Shown: piece by piece, positions 33,860 through 42,504 of the stretch
Layout: every line of letters starts with the position of its first letter
How positions within the stretch are numbered: the first letter of the stretch is position 1
Assembly (NCBI GenBank): GCA_040755155.1
Contig: JBFMBP010000030.1
Location: 1-46,619, forward strand
Direction of reading: 5' to 3'
DNA: 46,619 nucleotides
Source of the DNA: Candidatus Omnitrophota bacterium
GTDB lineage: Bacteria > Hinthialibacterota > Hinthialibacteria > Hinthialibacterales > Hinthialibacteraceae
Made by a program: the position numbers and the translations under genes
Notes under the pieces: model-generated
What the model saw: the letters and a program-made list of their open reading frames with translations, nothing else
Databases searched by the model: none
Told to the model about the DNA's origin: nothing

Positions 33860-35047
33860 ATGAAAGCGAAAATTTTTTCCATCCTTCCCTTTCTTTTTGG
33901 ATTGTTCTTTTTTTCCGCTTGCGGACACTTGATGAACAAATCCAGCGCCGTATTCATATCCGATCAAGAGCCATTCAACCAACAAATTCAAATCCCGCCC
34001 AACGTGCGCATTCTGGAAATCCATCATGATGGCGGGAATGTTACCGTCAAAGGTTGGGATAAGCCGTTCCTTCTCATCGAAGGAATCAAGCGCGTTTCGG
34101 CGGCCAACGCGGAAGAGGCGCGGCTGCTTTTAGATTCGGCTCAAATCATATACTACGAGAGAGCGCCTAATCGGCTGGCGCTGGAATATAAAGGCATAAG
34201 CGCCCGCAAAAAAAACGCCCCCAGCGAAGCCATCGATTATACGATTAACGCTCCGCAATCCTTGATCGTGGAAATGACGACGCGGAATGGCGTGATTTCC
34301 GTCTCCAACCTATTGACGGACGTTTTCATCGACCATAAAACCGGCGACGTTAAAGTGGAAGCGGTGGAAGGACGAGTTCGCATCCAATCGCAAGATGGGC
34401 AAGCGATCGCCGTTCGCACGAAAAAATCGGTTGAATTGGACTGCCGCGACGCCAATATCAAATTGGACGCTATCGGCGGAGACGTCTCCATCAAACATTG
34501 GAACGGGCAGCTTGTTGCAGCCGGAATAGGGGGAAATGTTGAAATTGCTGGAGATCGCAGTTCGATCGACCTGCAAAAAGTGAAGGGCAGGTTGAAGATC
34601 GACAATCGGGACGGAGACGTCGTTTGTACGGACTTTTATGAGGGAATCGATATCAATGTCAAAAAAGGTCTTCTGAAATTGGAGCCGAAGATTCCCGTTC
34701 CCCGCGATTACTATTGTACGGTTGTGGACGGCGAATTGATTTTACGCGTTCTGGACTCGTCCGAAATGCTTCTGGAAGTGGAAGCGGAGAATGGACGCAT
34801 CCATTCCGATTACCCCATGCCCATCTCGGCGGAAAATAATATCTCTTTCGCCCGCGGCGCTATCAACGGCGGCCATCGCAACGTCCGGCTTAAAGTGAAA
34901 AATGGCGCTGTATCTATCCAGAAAGCCATTGTTCCGCCTGCCGCGATTTCCGAACCGGCGGCGAAGGCGCCCGCTCAAGCCCCGTCAACCGCCGTCCCGG
35001 CGCCCTTGACGCCCGGCGGTCTCGTTCCCGCCAAGGTTGCGCCTTGA
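33860..35047 (+). CDS. Lipoprotein with DUF4097-like beta-strand repeats
   Basis: The protein has 395 residues from the ATG at 33860, with GAGG four bases upstream and AGGAG slightly further. A lipoprotein signal with lipobox FSAC (C21) predicts an outer-membrane or periplasmic lipid anchor. From residue 40 to 350 it repeats short strand units (NGVISVSNLLTDVFIDHKTGDVKVEAVEG, GGDVSIKHWNGQLVAAGIGG, GGNVEIAGDRSSIDLQKVKG), a right-handed helix-like pattern as in DUF4097 / putative adhesin proteins. The C-terminus is an Ala/Pro-rich tail. Its function is unknown; a structural or sensing role at the envelope is possible. Confidence 0.8.
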   Translation: MKAKIFSILPFLFGLFFFSACGHLMNKSSAVFISDQEPFNQQIQIPPNVRILEIHHDGGNVTVKGWDKPFLLIEGIKRVSAANAEEARLLLDSAQIIYYERAPNRLALEYKGISARKKNAPSEAIDYTINAPQSLIVEMTTRNGVISVSNLLTDVFIDHKTGDVKVEAVEGRVRIQSQDGQAIAVRTKKSVELDCRDANIKLDAIGGDVSIKHWNGQLVAAGIGGNVEIAGDRSSIDLQKVKGRLKIDNRDGDVVCTDFYEGIDINVKKGLLKLEPKIPVPRDYYCTVVDGELILRVLDSSEMLLEVEAENGRIHSDYPMPISAENNISFARGAINGGHRNVRLKVKNGAVSIQKAIVPPAAISEPAAKAPAQAPSTAVPAPLTPGGLVPAKVAP

Positions 35048-35074
35048 TTCTTACGCGGCAGCGGAAGAAAACTA

Positions 35075-35083
35075 TGCTATAAT
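35075..35083 (+). promoter_or_regulatory. Extended -10 promoter
   Basis: TGC followed by a perfect TATAAT lies about 40 bp before the small conserved protein gene at 35124. The -35 region is poor, as is common for extended -10 promoters. Confidence 0.45.
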
Positions 35084-35123
35084 GGCGAATAGAGAGCCTC
35101 CGGAGTTAGCGGGTGAATAAATC

Positions 35124-35324
35124 ATGTGGGAAGATCCAATTGTCAAAGAAATCAGAAAATATCGCGAAGAATACGCGGCGCAATTCAATTACGACTTAAA
35201 AGCGATTTACCTGGATATTAAAGAGAAAGAAAAACAGAGCGGAAGGCAAATCGTTTTTTTTCCACCCAAACGGATGGCTCCTCCTCGAAAAGAAAGCGAA
35301 GTTGCGCAGACGCCGAATTCCTAA
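35124..35324 (+). CDS. Small conserved protein, 66 residues
   Basis: The product begins MWEDPIVKEIRKYREEYAAQFN and continues YDLKAIYLDIKEKEKQSGRQIV. This opening (MWEDPIVxEIRxxRxxYAAxFNxDLxAI) is one I know from a widespread family of small proteins, often met in cyanobacteria and other genomes rich in toxin-antitoxin modules. Its function is not established to my knowledge. No toxin-like partner is adjacent here. It lies between an envelope lipoprotein and a hemerythrin-like protein and has its own likely promoter. The protein is helical and charged. Confidence 0.75.
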   Translation: MWEDPIVKEIRKYREEYAAQFNYDLKAIYLDIKEKEKQSGRQIVFFPPKRMAPPRKESEVAQTPNS

Positions 35325-35396
35325 GTATTTTTCGCTCACAGCACTATATGGCGCAAATCCGATCATACCCAAAGGAACTATGGCCTGGAGGTTGTC

Positions 35397-35849
35397 ATGG
35401 ACTACGACGTCATAATAAAAAAAACCGGTGAGGAATATAAAGCCATCAATGAGTTGATGGATAATCTTCGCGACAAAATGGAGCATCGTCCCCAAAGCCA
35501 GCTGGAGGCGTGGACGTCGGAGATGAAGGCGCTTTTCTCGCAACTCCTTATTCACGTAAAGGGATTTTTCGAAATCGAGGAGCAGGACGGCTTTATGACT
35601 ACCGTAATTCAAGAACGTCCCACGCTTGCTCCCGCCGTGGAAACGTTGCGCCAGGAACACCAGACCGTGCTTTCCGCCATGGAACGAATCCAGCAACAAT
35701 GTCGCCAGGCGGGATCGCCCGATTGCCAGGCGATCGATTCTCTTTGCAAACAATTGGGCGATGTGATTCAATACCTGAAGACGCACGTGCGAAAGGAAAA
35801 TCAGCTGATTCAGGGCGCTCTTGCCAGCGATATTGGCGCTCAAGACTGA
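35397..35849 (+). CDS. Hemerythrin-like domain protein
   Basis: The protein has 150 residues and is all helical, with GGAGG before the ATG. Residues in the pattern of an HHE four-helix bundle are H53 with E57-E61 nearby (LIHVKGFFEIEEQDG), H88 (LRQEHQTVL) and H130 with E134 (LKTHVRKENQL). Such proteins bind a di-iron centre and sense or store oxygen or nitric oxide, or help repair iron clusters. One or two ligands of a canonical hemerythrin are not obvious, so metal content is uncertain. It lies just before tmRNA and is separately transcribed from it. Confidence 0.75.
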   Translation: MDYDVIIKKTGEEYKAINELMDNLRDKMEHRPQSQLEAWTSEMKALFSQLLIHVKGFFEIEEQDGFMTTVIQERPTLAPAVETLRQEHQTVLSAMERIQQQCRQAGSPDCQAIDSLCKQLGDVIQYLKTHVRKENQLIQGALASDIGAQD

Positions 35850-35889
35850 AGTTAAGTTTAGGATCGTTTAGACGCCGCAAAAAAACGAA

Positions 35890-35917
35890 TTGACTTTCGC
35901 CAAGAATCTCTTATACT
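35890..35917 (+). promoter_or_regulatory. Promoter of tmRNA
   Basis: TTGACT (35890-35895), a 16-bp spacer and TATACT (35912-35917) would start transcription about 16 bases before the mature 5' end at 35940. Confidence 0.65.
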
Positions 35918-35939
35918 TCTCATTACGTAAACAAAGATC

Positions 35940-36290
35940 GGGGGCGCACCGGTTTCGACGGGATTGATTCGCCCGGCGAGTGCATGCCGAGGTCCGCTGG
36001 CCTCGTTAAACTGGCGGAACAAATTTAACAGCAGACAATAGTCTACCCCTCGCTGCTTAATCGCAGCGACGTCCCGTCCGGCTCCTCCCTTTCGGCTGGG
36101 CGTAAGGCGTCATAAAGAAAGGGATAGCGGCGCGGTTCGCCTTTGACCAACCCGCGAAACTCTTAGAAGGCTGGCCGTTCAAAGATAGGTCTCCGCGATC
36201 TGAACGGCGAGAACCTAGCGGAGACTAAGCATGTAGGACTTACCGGTAGGACTTTTTCGGACGCGGGTTCGACTCCCGCCGCCTCCACCA
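35940..36290 (+). ncRNA. ssrA: tmRNA (ssrA)
   Basis: This is the transfer-messenger RNA that frees stalled ribosomes, about 351 bases. The 5' end (GGGGGCGCACCGGTTTCGACGGG) and the 3' end (GACGCGGGTTCGACTCCCG, then CCGCCTCCACCA) are canonical. GGGGGCG pairs with CGCCTCC as the acceptor stem, and the CCA is encoded. GCATGCCGAGG and ACTAAGCATGTAG, also conserved, are present. The tag frame runs from GCA at 36031 to TAA at 36060 and encodes ADNSLPLAA, shorter than the ten-residue E. coli tag but with the usual LAA end. It is a one-piece form, not permuted. Confidence 0.97.
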
Positions 36291-36392
36291 TTTCCTCCAT
36301 TGGATCTACCCTGATTTCCTCAACCCCAACGCGCCTTTAAAATATCTATTCCGGCGTTGTCATTTTCACTTGCTTTTTACTCCACCTCTCTA

Positions 36393-36444
36393 TATTTTAG
36401 GATAAAGCATTAAGCTAAAATAACGATAATCTTATTTTAGGATA
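36393..36444. promoter_or_regulatory. Operator-like repeats upstream of the Fic gene
   Basis: TATTTTAGGATA occurs twice as a direct repeat (36393-36404 and 36433-36444, 40 bp apart). An inverted CTAAAATA lies between them (36415-36422). The last copy ends 7 bp before the ATG. This layout suits binding of a regulator, perhaps the Fic protein through its own C-terminal helix-turn-helix. Confidence 0.5.
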
Positions 36445-36451
36445 GCACCGT

Positions 36452-37621
36452 ATGGATCGAGGCCTACAAGGGCATTATGTAACCATATCGACGGTGAGCG
36501 AGAAGGCGCAGGCTTTCATCCCGGCGCCGCTGCCGCCGCGTCCGCCCATCGATTGGACGCCGGAGTTGCGAGGCAAGTTCGACCAGGCGCTGCTGGCGCT
36601 GGGCCGGTTGGACAGCGTTTCGAGGCTTTTGCCCGACGCCTCGCTTTTCCTTTATATGTATGTCCGGAAGGAAGCCGTGCTTTCTTCCATGATCGAAGGA
36701 ACGCAGTCGTCGCTTTCGGATTTGCTGCTATTCGAATTGGATCAGGAACCGGGCGTCCCGCTGGATGACGCGAGGGAAGTCAGCAACTATGTGGCGGCGC
36801 TCGACTATGGTCTGCGCAGGCTAGGGGAAGGATTTCCGTTATCCTTGCGCCTAATCAAGGAGATTCACGGCGTGTTGCTGAGCAAAGGGCGCGGCAGCGA
36901 CCAAACTCCTGGCGAGTTCCGGCGCAGCCAGAACTGGATCGGCGGCTCCCGGCCTGGCAACGCTGTTTTTGTTCCACCCCCATCCAAAGAAGCGTTGGAG
37001 TGTATGAACAAACTTGAACTGTTTCTTCACGGCCAACCCGAACCCACGCCGGTATTGCTCAAAGCGGCTCTGGCGCATGTCCAATTCGAAACGATCCATC
37101 CATTCCTCGACGGCAATGGCCGTATTGGCCGATTATTGATTACGCTGCTTCTATGCGAAGAGAAGGCGTTGCGCGAACCGATGCTCTACTTGAGTCTTTA
37201 TTTCAAGATGCGCCGCCAGTATTACTACGAACTGCTCAATAAGACGCGCCTTAATGGAGATTGGGAAGCTTGGCTCGATTTTTTCGCTGAAGCGGTTATT
37301 GTTACCGCCGGTCAGGCGTTTGAAACGGCGCAACAACTTCTCGAACTAGCCAAAAACGATCGAGATAAGATCAGCGGCTTGGGGAGAGCGGCGGCATCGA
37401 TCCTTCGGTTTCACCGGACGCTCATGGAGCATCCCATCTCCACGGCAAGCTCCCTAGTGGAGAAGACCGGCATCACACCGGCGACGGTCAACAAGGCGCT
37501 CAGCCATTTGGAACGCTTGGGCATCGTCCGCGAACTGACGGCCCAGAAACGCAACCGCGTGTTCGTCTATTCCGAATATCTTGGCATCATGGATAGGGGG
37601 ACGGAACTGCCTGAAAGATAG
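36452..37621 (+). CDS. Fic family protein (predicted AMPylase) with C-terminal winged helix
   Basis: The protein has 389 residues. The N-terminal Fic_N region contains FIPAPLPPRPPIDW and an inhibitory helix with S-x-x-x-E-G (S78 to G83, SSMIEG), which marks a class II Fic protein. The catalytic motif HPFLDGNGRIGR (216-227) is complete, with H216 as base. The last 70 residues form a winged helix (PISTASSLVEKTGITPATVNKALSHLERLG). Fic enzymes transfer AMP from ATP to Ser, Thr or Tyr of target proteins. In this class the helix blocks ATP until released. The HTH and upstream repeats hint at autoregulation. The gene is followed by remnants of related genes. Confidence 0.92.
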   Translation: MDRGLQGHYVTISTVSEKAQAFIPAPLPPRPPIDWTPELRGKFDQALLALGRLDSVSRLLPDASLFLYMYVRKEAVLSSMIEGTQSSLSDLLLFELDQEPGVPLDDAREVSNYVAALDYGLRRLGEGFPLSLRLIKEIHGVLLSKGRGSDQTPGEFRRSQNWIGGSRPGNAVFVPPPSKEALECMNKLELFLHGQPEPTPVLLKAALAHVQFETIHPFLDGNGRIGRLLITLLLCEEKALREPMLYLSLYFKMRRQYYYELLNKTRLNGDWEAWLDFFAEAVIVTAGQAFETAQQLLELAKNDRDKISGLGRAAASILRFHRTLMEHPISTASSLVEKTGITPATVNKALSHLERLGIVRELTAQKRNRVFVYSEYLGIMDRGTELPER

Positions 37622-37629
37622 GGCTGTTC

Positions 37630-37712
37630 GGCTGGGTGGCAAAGGCAAGACGCTGGATGCTTTTGACCTATCTTTCAAGGGCTGGCTAACGCCATGCCCT
37701 TGCCGCCCAGCC
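37630..37712. repeat. 83-bp inverted repeat, family D variant
   Basis: GGCTGGGTGGCAAAGGCAAG (37630-37649) pairs with CTTGCCGCCCAGCC (37699-37712), with TTTCAAGGGC inside. It follows the pattern of 19978-20057. Confidence 0.65.
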
Positions 37713-37734
37713 AATCTCTATGCGACTCGTCGCC

Positions 37735-37770
37735 TCGCATGAGGTTCAAAACTCATTCCTTCACGTATCC
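37735..37770 (-). pseudogene. Short remnant resembling a Fic C-terminus
   Basis: The reverse strand reads GYVKE-stop followed by GTTTTGAAC, parallel to the end of the neighbouring fragment (EYARE-stop, then GTTTTGAAT at 37817-37840). Only about 30 bases match, so this is suggestive only. Confidence 0.3.
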
Positions 37771-37824
37771 CATCCTGACGTATCTGCCTAACTTTTAGTT
37801 AGCCAGAATTATCAAATTCAAAAC

Positions 37825-38304
37825 TCATTCCCTCGCGTATTCCACCCAGACAGCGTTTTCCATGATGGCCAACTCGTCATCAGTTAGGAATCCGAAATGC
37901 GATTCCCTCTTTCTCGCTGAAAGACGACACTTGTTTTGCAGGCAGAGCTGGATAAAGAGATCGATGAGGTGGTCAGGCATGTCTACGATCTCCTGGATCG
38001 CCTGCTTTGTCTTGTCGTAATTCGCAAGGAAATCGAGTTCTTCCACCAGCTCGCGCTCGATGGCGAGTTTGACGAAATCGTATAACGCCTCCGCCTGGGC
38101 CGTCATATCGATATACCGATACAGATATCCGGTCTCCCCCGAAACGGTCATCCGCCCAAGATCGTCCAGGTCGTATTCAACCAACCGCATCAGCGGTTTT
38201 GAGAACGCCTCCAGGGAATGATCGTAAAGCGCCGGATTTTTCAGCATGGCGGCGGAGACAGGGAACATAATCCCTCTGGGGATCGCGCCGCGCCGTGTAC
38301 GCAC
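37825..38304 (-). pseudogene. C-terminal fragment of a long-type Fic protein
   Basis: The fragment has 159 residues with no Fic motif. It begins in the middle of a domain: PRGIMFPVSAAMLKNPALYD, then YRYIDMTAQAEALYDFVKLA, then ERELVEELDFLANYDK and IQEIVDMPDHLIDLFIQLCLQN, ending LTDDELAIMENAV. This order is that of the region after the active site in long Fic family proteins (FPVS-A-ML near a Pro-Gly, then the 'RYFD-T..AE-LY' block). The catalytic half is absent upstream, where the sequence is unrelated. I therefore call it a 5'-truncated pseudogene; a small expressed protein is less likely. Confidence 0.65.
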
Positions 38305-38540
38305 CTCAAAAAAGGATTATAATACGCCTTCAACCTAAAAATATAGTTATTTCGGCGGCAATTTTCAAGAGAATGATTTGATTGACTGGAGTCCGTTCAA
38401 AAATGGAGAGATTCTCAAAAAACGTGTTTCGAGCTTAAAAAACGATTAAAAATCGGCTTCCAGATCGAAAAATTATTACCTAAGCCTGTTTCGGGATACC
38501 AGCGAACGGTGCGCAAGGCCTTCTATTAGTAGAAAGACCT

Positions 38541-38577
38541 TATCATGAATCAGGGGACGGAATGGCCTGACAGTTAA
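38541..38577 (+). pseudogene. Remnant of the 3' end of a second Fic gene
   Basis: ATCATGAATCAGGGGACGGA then ATGGCCTGACAGTTAA encodes IMNQGTEWPDS-stop. The intact Fic gene ends IMDRGTELPER-stop, with matching DNA at 37588-37621. No open frame leads into it, so it is a decayed tail. Confidence 0.5.
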
Positions 38578-38579
38578 GA

Positions 38580-40754
38580 TTATTCTGTAACGTCGATTTC
38601 TTTCCAGATTACCGCCGTGCGTCCCGCCAAGTCGCACGCGGAGGCGCGCAGCCGGTATTTGCCGGGGCGATCAATGACGAAATTCATATTTATTTTGCTT
38701 TGTTTGGAATTGGTTTTGACAACCACATCTCGATACTCATGAGATAGAATGCGGTAGTCTTCTTCCTGCGGGCCGTACAATTCCCAAAAAATCATCGAAT
38801 TGACATATTCGCCTTGCGCATTAGCGCCGGACGTGTAGTAAGCAAGCGATGAGATTTCCGTTAGTCGGGCGTGAGCGGCGATTTCCAAAGGCGCCTTGCC
38901 GGAGGCGGCGGAAAGTTCAATCTCGATCTGAGGGGGATCTCCTTCCGGACGTTGCGGGATTCTTGGACCATCGAGATGTTCGCTTTGACCTTGGCTTTCC
39001 ACTTCGATTTTTCCATCTTCGCGAATGCGCACGATTTCGCGGTATCCGGACGATTGAAACGCTGGAATATCCCAACACAAGTCGAACGCGATTCCCAAGC
39101 GAAGATAGCGTTCTATTTCCGTAAAGAAATTGCCCATCACTGTACGGTATTTAACGCCCTTGGAATTCACTCTTTCAAGATTTAACTCGCCGATTCCCCA
39201 TAAATTGCCTTTGCCTATATGGACATGGCCGAGGTTGTAGCCGGCGGGCAGCAGAATCGCCACTTCGGCGGCTTGTTTCAGTTTCGTCAAATCTCGATGG
39301 GGATGATTGGCGATATGATTTCGCAAATTCCTCGTTAAAGCCAGGCATTCTTCGTAAGGAACGCAGGCCAGACGCGCCGAATCCCAATAGAAGAACAATT
39401 GCGCGCCGAGATCGTAGGCATGGGTTAAGAACCAGAATGCGTCGTCGCGGTCCACCGAGCCGTAAATGCTGGTTCCCCAGGTTTTGTTCGTAACGCGCGC
39501 CGCTCCGCGCAGGAAGCCATAGATTATGTCAATTAGATTTTGGGGACTATCGACGGGAATTTGACATTGGTATGCCATATTCATTTCCGGCAGCGTGCGG
39601 CGCGTCCCGATGCGTCCGGGCGGCTCGAAGACGATGGCATTGGGCGGACCGCTGGGATTTTCCGACAATTGATAGAGAGCCGTACTAACAACCGTTTCCC
39701 ATGTATATAAATTTTGCTGCACAAAATCCATGTCGCCGACATCGACATCCGGCCTGGCTTTCAATCCTCGAATCAACGATGTTGGATTGCCTTGATGGTT
39801 GGCTTGATCGAAATACTTGCGGAATTCCTCGAAACAGATTTGCGGCGTTATGGTTTTTCGAAAGGCAGCGTCTGCGCGCAAACGGGGACGGATGACGTGA
39901 TCCCGCGTACAGACGGCCGGTTCGTCTAAAAACAAGACTGGCCCCAAATAATTGCTGCGGTAAAGAACTTCTGGATAATGCAAGTCCTCGCTGCCAAGCC
40001 CCCAATAATATACATTGCGGCGTTCAAGCCATTGCGCTTGTTCTTTATCCGCGCGAAAGCAATTCATTCCCGCCGCGATCATTTCTTCGTAATCGTCTTT
40101 CGTTAAGCGAACGTATTCGTAATCGGAATCGTCATAGCGCCGGTCGCTGTCTTTTGTCCTGGAATTGCTAGGAACGCCGATCAAAGCTCCGGAATAAAGT
40201 TCAAGAATCGCTGCTTGGATCGGTTGGGGAATATTGTCATCGCGGCCATATGAATTTAGCGTATATTGCTTTCCCAATAAATTCATCCGATTAGGAAAAC
40301 TATCATTTTGCGGCTTATCTTTTACAGGTTGAGGGAAAAGCTGCGGCCATGCCCCAAGCGCTGGAAGCAACGCTTCGCCCGTCGATCGATTGCGGAATTC
40401 CAACGCTTCGCAATTCTTCTCTTGAAAAATATAACGAATGATCGAAAGTTGCGCTTCGGCGAGGCTTGGCGCAGGATATTCTTTGGCAAGAATCCATACT
40501 ATGTATGATTCGCTGTTTTCTTTAATGGCTTCGAGGCGAATCCATTGGCAAGGCGTTTCCCGCATCGTATCCAATGGGCCGAATGTTAATGTGAATGTTT
40601 TGACGACCGATTCGGGAACGGTGGCGGATGCGATGATTTGGTATTGCGCCCATTGCCCTGGCTGGCCAATTGGATAAGATAGATTTACATCGGCTATTGC
40701 TAAACTGGAAGACATAACGAAAAACATCATCCATGCGATGGTTTGGCGAAGCAT
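38580..40754 (-). CDS. Large secreted protein of unknown family, possible hydrolase
   Basis: The protein has 724 residues with a signal peptide (residues 1-21, SSSLAIA/D). The first 130 residues are strand-rich. The middle has loop-rich, barrel-like blocks (EMIAAGMNCFRADKEQAQWLERRNVYYWG, GPVLFLDEPAVCTRDH, NAIVFEPPGRIGTR, GAQLFFYWDS). The last 110 residues read like an Ig/PKD-type domain (PPQIEIELSAASGKAPLEIAAHARL, PGKYRLRASACDLAGRTAV). I do not recognise a CAZy family. It follows the 497-residue gene by 19 bp on the same strand, and both are divergent from a symporter and an oxidoreductase, which suggests glycan use. Confidence 0.65.
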   Translation of the reverse strand: MLRQTIAWMMFFVMSSSLAIADVNLSYPIGQPGQWAQYQIIASATVPESVVKTFTLTFGPLDTMRETPCQWIRLEAIKENSESYIVWILAKEYPAPSLAEAQLSIIRYIFQEKNCEALEFRNRSTGEALLPALGAWPQLFPQPVKDKPQNDSFPNRMNLLGKQYTLNSYGRDDNIPQPIQAAILELYSGALIGVPSNSRTKDSDRRYDDSDYEYVRLTKDDYEEMIAAGMNCFRADKEQAQWLERRNVYYWGLGSEDLHYPEVLYRSNYLGPVLFLDEPAVCTRDHVIRPRLRADAAFRKTITPQICFEEFRKYFDQANHQGNPTSLIRGLKARPDVDVGDMDFVQQNLYTWETVVSTALYQLSENPSGPPNAIVFEPPGRIGTRRTLPEMNMAYQCQIPVDSPQNLIDIIYGFLRGAARVTNKTWGTSIYGSVDRDDAFWFLTHAYDLGAQLFFYWDSARLACVPYEECLALTRNLRNHIANHPHRDLTKLKQAAEVAILLPAGYNLGHVHIGKGNLWGIGELNLERVNSKGVKYRTVMGNFFTEIERYLRLGIAFDLCWDIPAFQSSGYREIVRIREDGKIEVESQGQSEHLDGPRIPQRPEGDPPQIEIELSAASGKAPLEIAAHARLTEISSLAYYTSGANAQGEYVNSMIFWELYGPQEEDYRILSHEYRDVVVKTNSKQSKINMNFVIDRPGKYRLRASACDLAGRTAVIWKEIDVTE

Positions 40755-40773
40755 AATCGTCTCCTAATATTCG

Positions 40774-42267
40774 CTAATCTTGCAATGATAGAATTTGGCA
40801 TTTATCTTTCACTGGAGGAATCGAAACGGTTTTCCCGCCGATGCTTAGTTTCACGGGCGAAGCGTCCTTTTTGAAATCCGTACGGCGTATCAATACTTTA
40901 TCTTTTAAACGCAATCCCGAAACGACGGAACCTGGTTTATTAGGAACGTCGAAGTTTACGGGAACTCCCTTTTCGAGAAATTCGCCGTATTCTTGCGCGG
41001 CGGCCCATACGGGATGCAGCAGTTCGACTTCTTTAGCTTGTTCTTCTTCCGCGCACCAAAGGAAGAATGCATCGGCGCCTCGCAGCAGCATGTGCCATAA
41101 CAGTTCTTGATAAGCCCACTCGCTCATCGGCTGCGGCTTGCTCGTCATTTTAGGCGACGGTTTTTCATCTACAAACAAACCTACATCGACGATATGCCAA
41201 TGGACGAAAGAAATGATAGGAATAGAACGCGGAGTATATTGCCCTGCATTGCTCGCTACTAGCAAACTGTTGTAAAACCATCGGAAATCGCCCGGATCGA
41301 AATCGTACCAATTCCATGTCCATGACCAAGGATAAACGACGGGCATGGCGAATGTATAGCCGGAACCTTCAAAGTCGTTGGCCCAATGCCGGTAATGGGC
41401 GTTTTGGTCGGCGAGCGCCGGTTGGCCTTCGATATAGCGTTCGAAATAATCGTACCAATAGCGCCAGCCATTATGGGGATAGACGGCGTAGTTGCCCACC
41501 AAGGCGCCGGGAAAGCGCTCCAGGATGGGTTCCGAGTAGGCTAAACGCTGCAAGCGGCTGCGCAGGCGGCGCATTTCCTGCTGGTAAGACAGAAAATCGT
41601 CGATCTGGGGCAGATGCTGGCGGCAGACCTGGCAGCGTTTGGACGATTCATGCGCCCTGTTCCATTCCAAAGGACCGTCGATTTCCCAATCGGCGAAAAT
41701 AAAATCGACTCCGAGTTTTTCTTTTTCGTAGGCGTCGATAAAAGGCTGGAATCGTTCGCGGATGGGAGCGATGCGGCCTTCCAAGCGAAAAGGACATCCC
41801 ATTTTTTTATTGCCGAAAGCGTCGTCGAAGAAGGGTGCGCCGTTTGCGCCGATATGCGCAGTCTCTGCCGAACCGTCGCAGAAACTGTAAAGCAGCGAGG
41901 TGGCGTTGATGTTGACGCGCAGCCCAAGTTTTTTTTGCGCGCGGGCGATGGGAAGCGCTTCGGCGAGGCTTCCTTCTAGGCGGTTATAATCCCAAGAACA
42001 GACGAGGCCAACGCCTCTACTATCTAGTAAATGAACTAGTTCCTCCGCTTGGCCGTCATCCATTTTGCCAGGATTCATGGCGGGCCATAGATAAAGCGGC
42101 AAGCGTTCTCCGCGATCGAATTTCAGCGGTTCGGTTTTATCTAAGGCAATTTGGATGGATTTTTTCCACTTTTCCGCCTTTTCGCCAGCGGCGGGGGAAC
42201 GGCTAATGGACGCAAGAAACGTTAAAAGTAAAAGCCATCGAAATGCTAAGCCTATTCTATTGATCAT
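40774..42267 (-). CDS. Secreted TIM-barrel-like protein, possible glycoside hydrolase
   Basis: The protein has 497 residues with a signal peptide (hydrophobic 8-20, then SRSPAAG). Barrel-like strands alternate with helices: LPLYLWPAMNPG, GVGLVCSWDYNR, LGLRVNINATSLLYS, GVDFIFADWEIDGPLEW, where D193 and E195 sit where GH18-like or hyaluronidase-like enzymes carry catalytic acids, and FVHWHIVDVGLF. A CxxC pair (C212, C215, in RCQVCRQH) may bind metal or form a disulfide. It is the first gene of a reverse pair with 38580-40754. The true family is unknown. Confidence 0.65.
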   Translation of the reverse strand: MINRIGLAFRWLLLLTFLASISRSPAAGEKAEKWKKSIQIALDKTEPLKFDRGERLPLYLWPAMNPGKMDDGQAEELVHLLDSRGVGLVCSWDYNRLEGSLAEALPIARAQKKLGLRVNINATSLLYSFCDGSAETAHIGANGAPFFDDAFGNKKMGCPFRLEGRIAPIRERFQPFIDAYEKEKLGVDFIFADWEIDGPLEWNRAHESSKRCQVCRQHLPQIDDFLSYQQEMRRLRSRLQRLAYSEPILERFPGALVGNYAVYPHNGWRYWYDYFERYIEGQPALADQNAHYRHWANDFEGSGYTFAMPVVYPWSWTWNWYDFDPGDFRWFYNSLLVASNAGQYTPRSIPIISFVHWHIVDVGLFVDEKPSPKMTSKPQPMSEWAYQELLWHMLLRGADAFFLWCAEEEQAKEVELLHPVWAAAQEYGEFLEKGVPVNFDVPNKPGSVVSGLRLKDKVLIRRTDFKKDASPVKLSIGGKTVSIPPVKDKCQILSLQD

Positions 42268-42399
42268 TGTTATTTAATACCTCGATCGATTCGCATGTAA
42301 TAAAATTGAAGCATCGCCTCTCTGCGCCTAATACAATCTTAAGGCGATCTGTAAAATATCACGAAACCAAGGCGAAGACTATTGAGACTGCGCACAAGA

Positions 42400-42439
42400 A
42401 AATGGCGGGCTACGCTTTGCTTTTAGCCCACCCTACAAT
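42400..42439. repeat. Short hairpin repeat, family B
   Basis: AATGGCGGGCTACGCTTTGC then TTTTAGCCCACCCTACAATT. The stems GGCGGGCT and AGCCCACC pair with one mismatch. It is the inverted counterpart of the copy at 11129-11163 and lies between divergent genes. Confidence 0.65.
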
Positions 42440-42504
42440 TCCCTCGAATGGGCATATGGCTGTGCAGCAAATTCTTCGCGAAATCTTTTAACGAGGCGGC
42501 TTCT

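Noticed and set aside
41614-41979. A forward 121-codon frame within the 497-residue secreted protein gene
   Set aside because: It is the antisense shadow of a gene with a clear signal peptide and consistent codon pattern.
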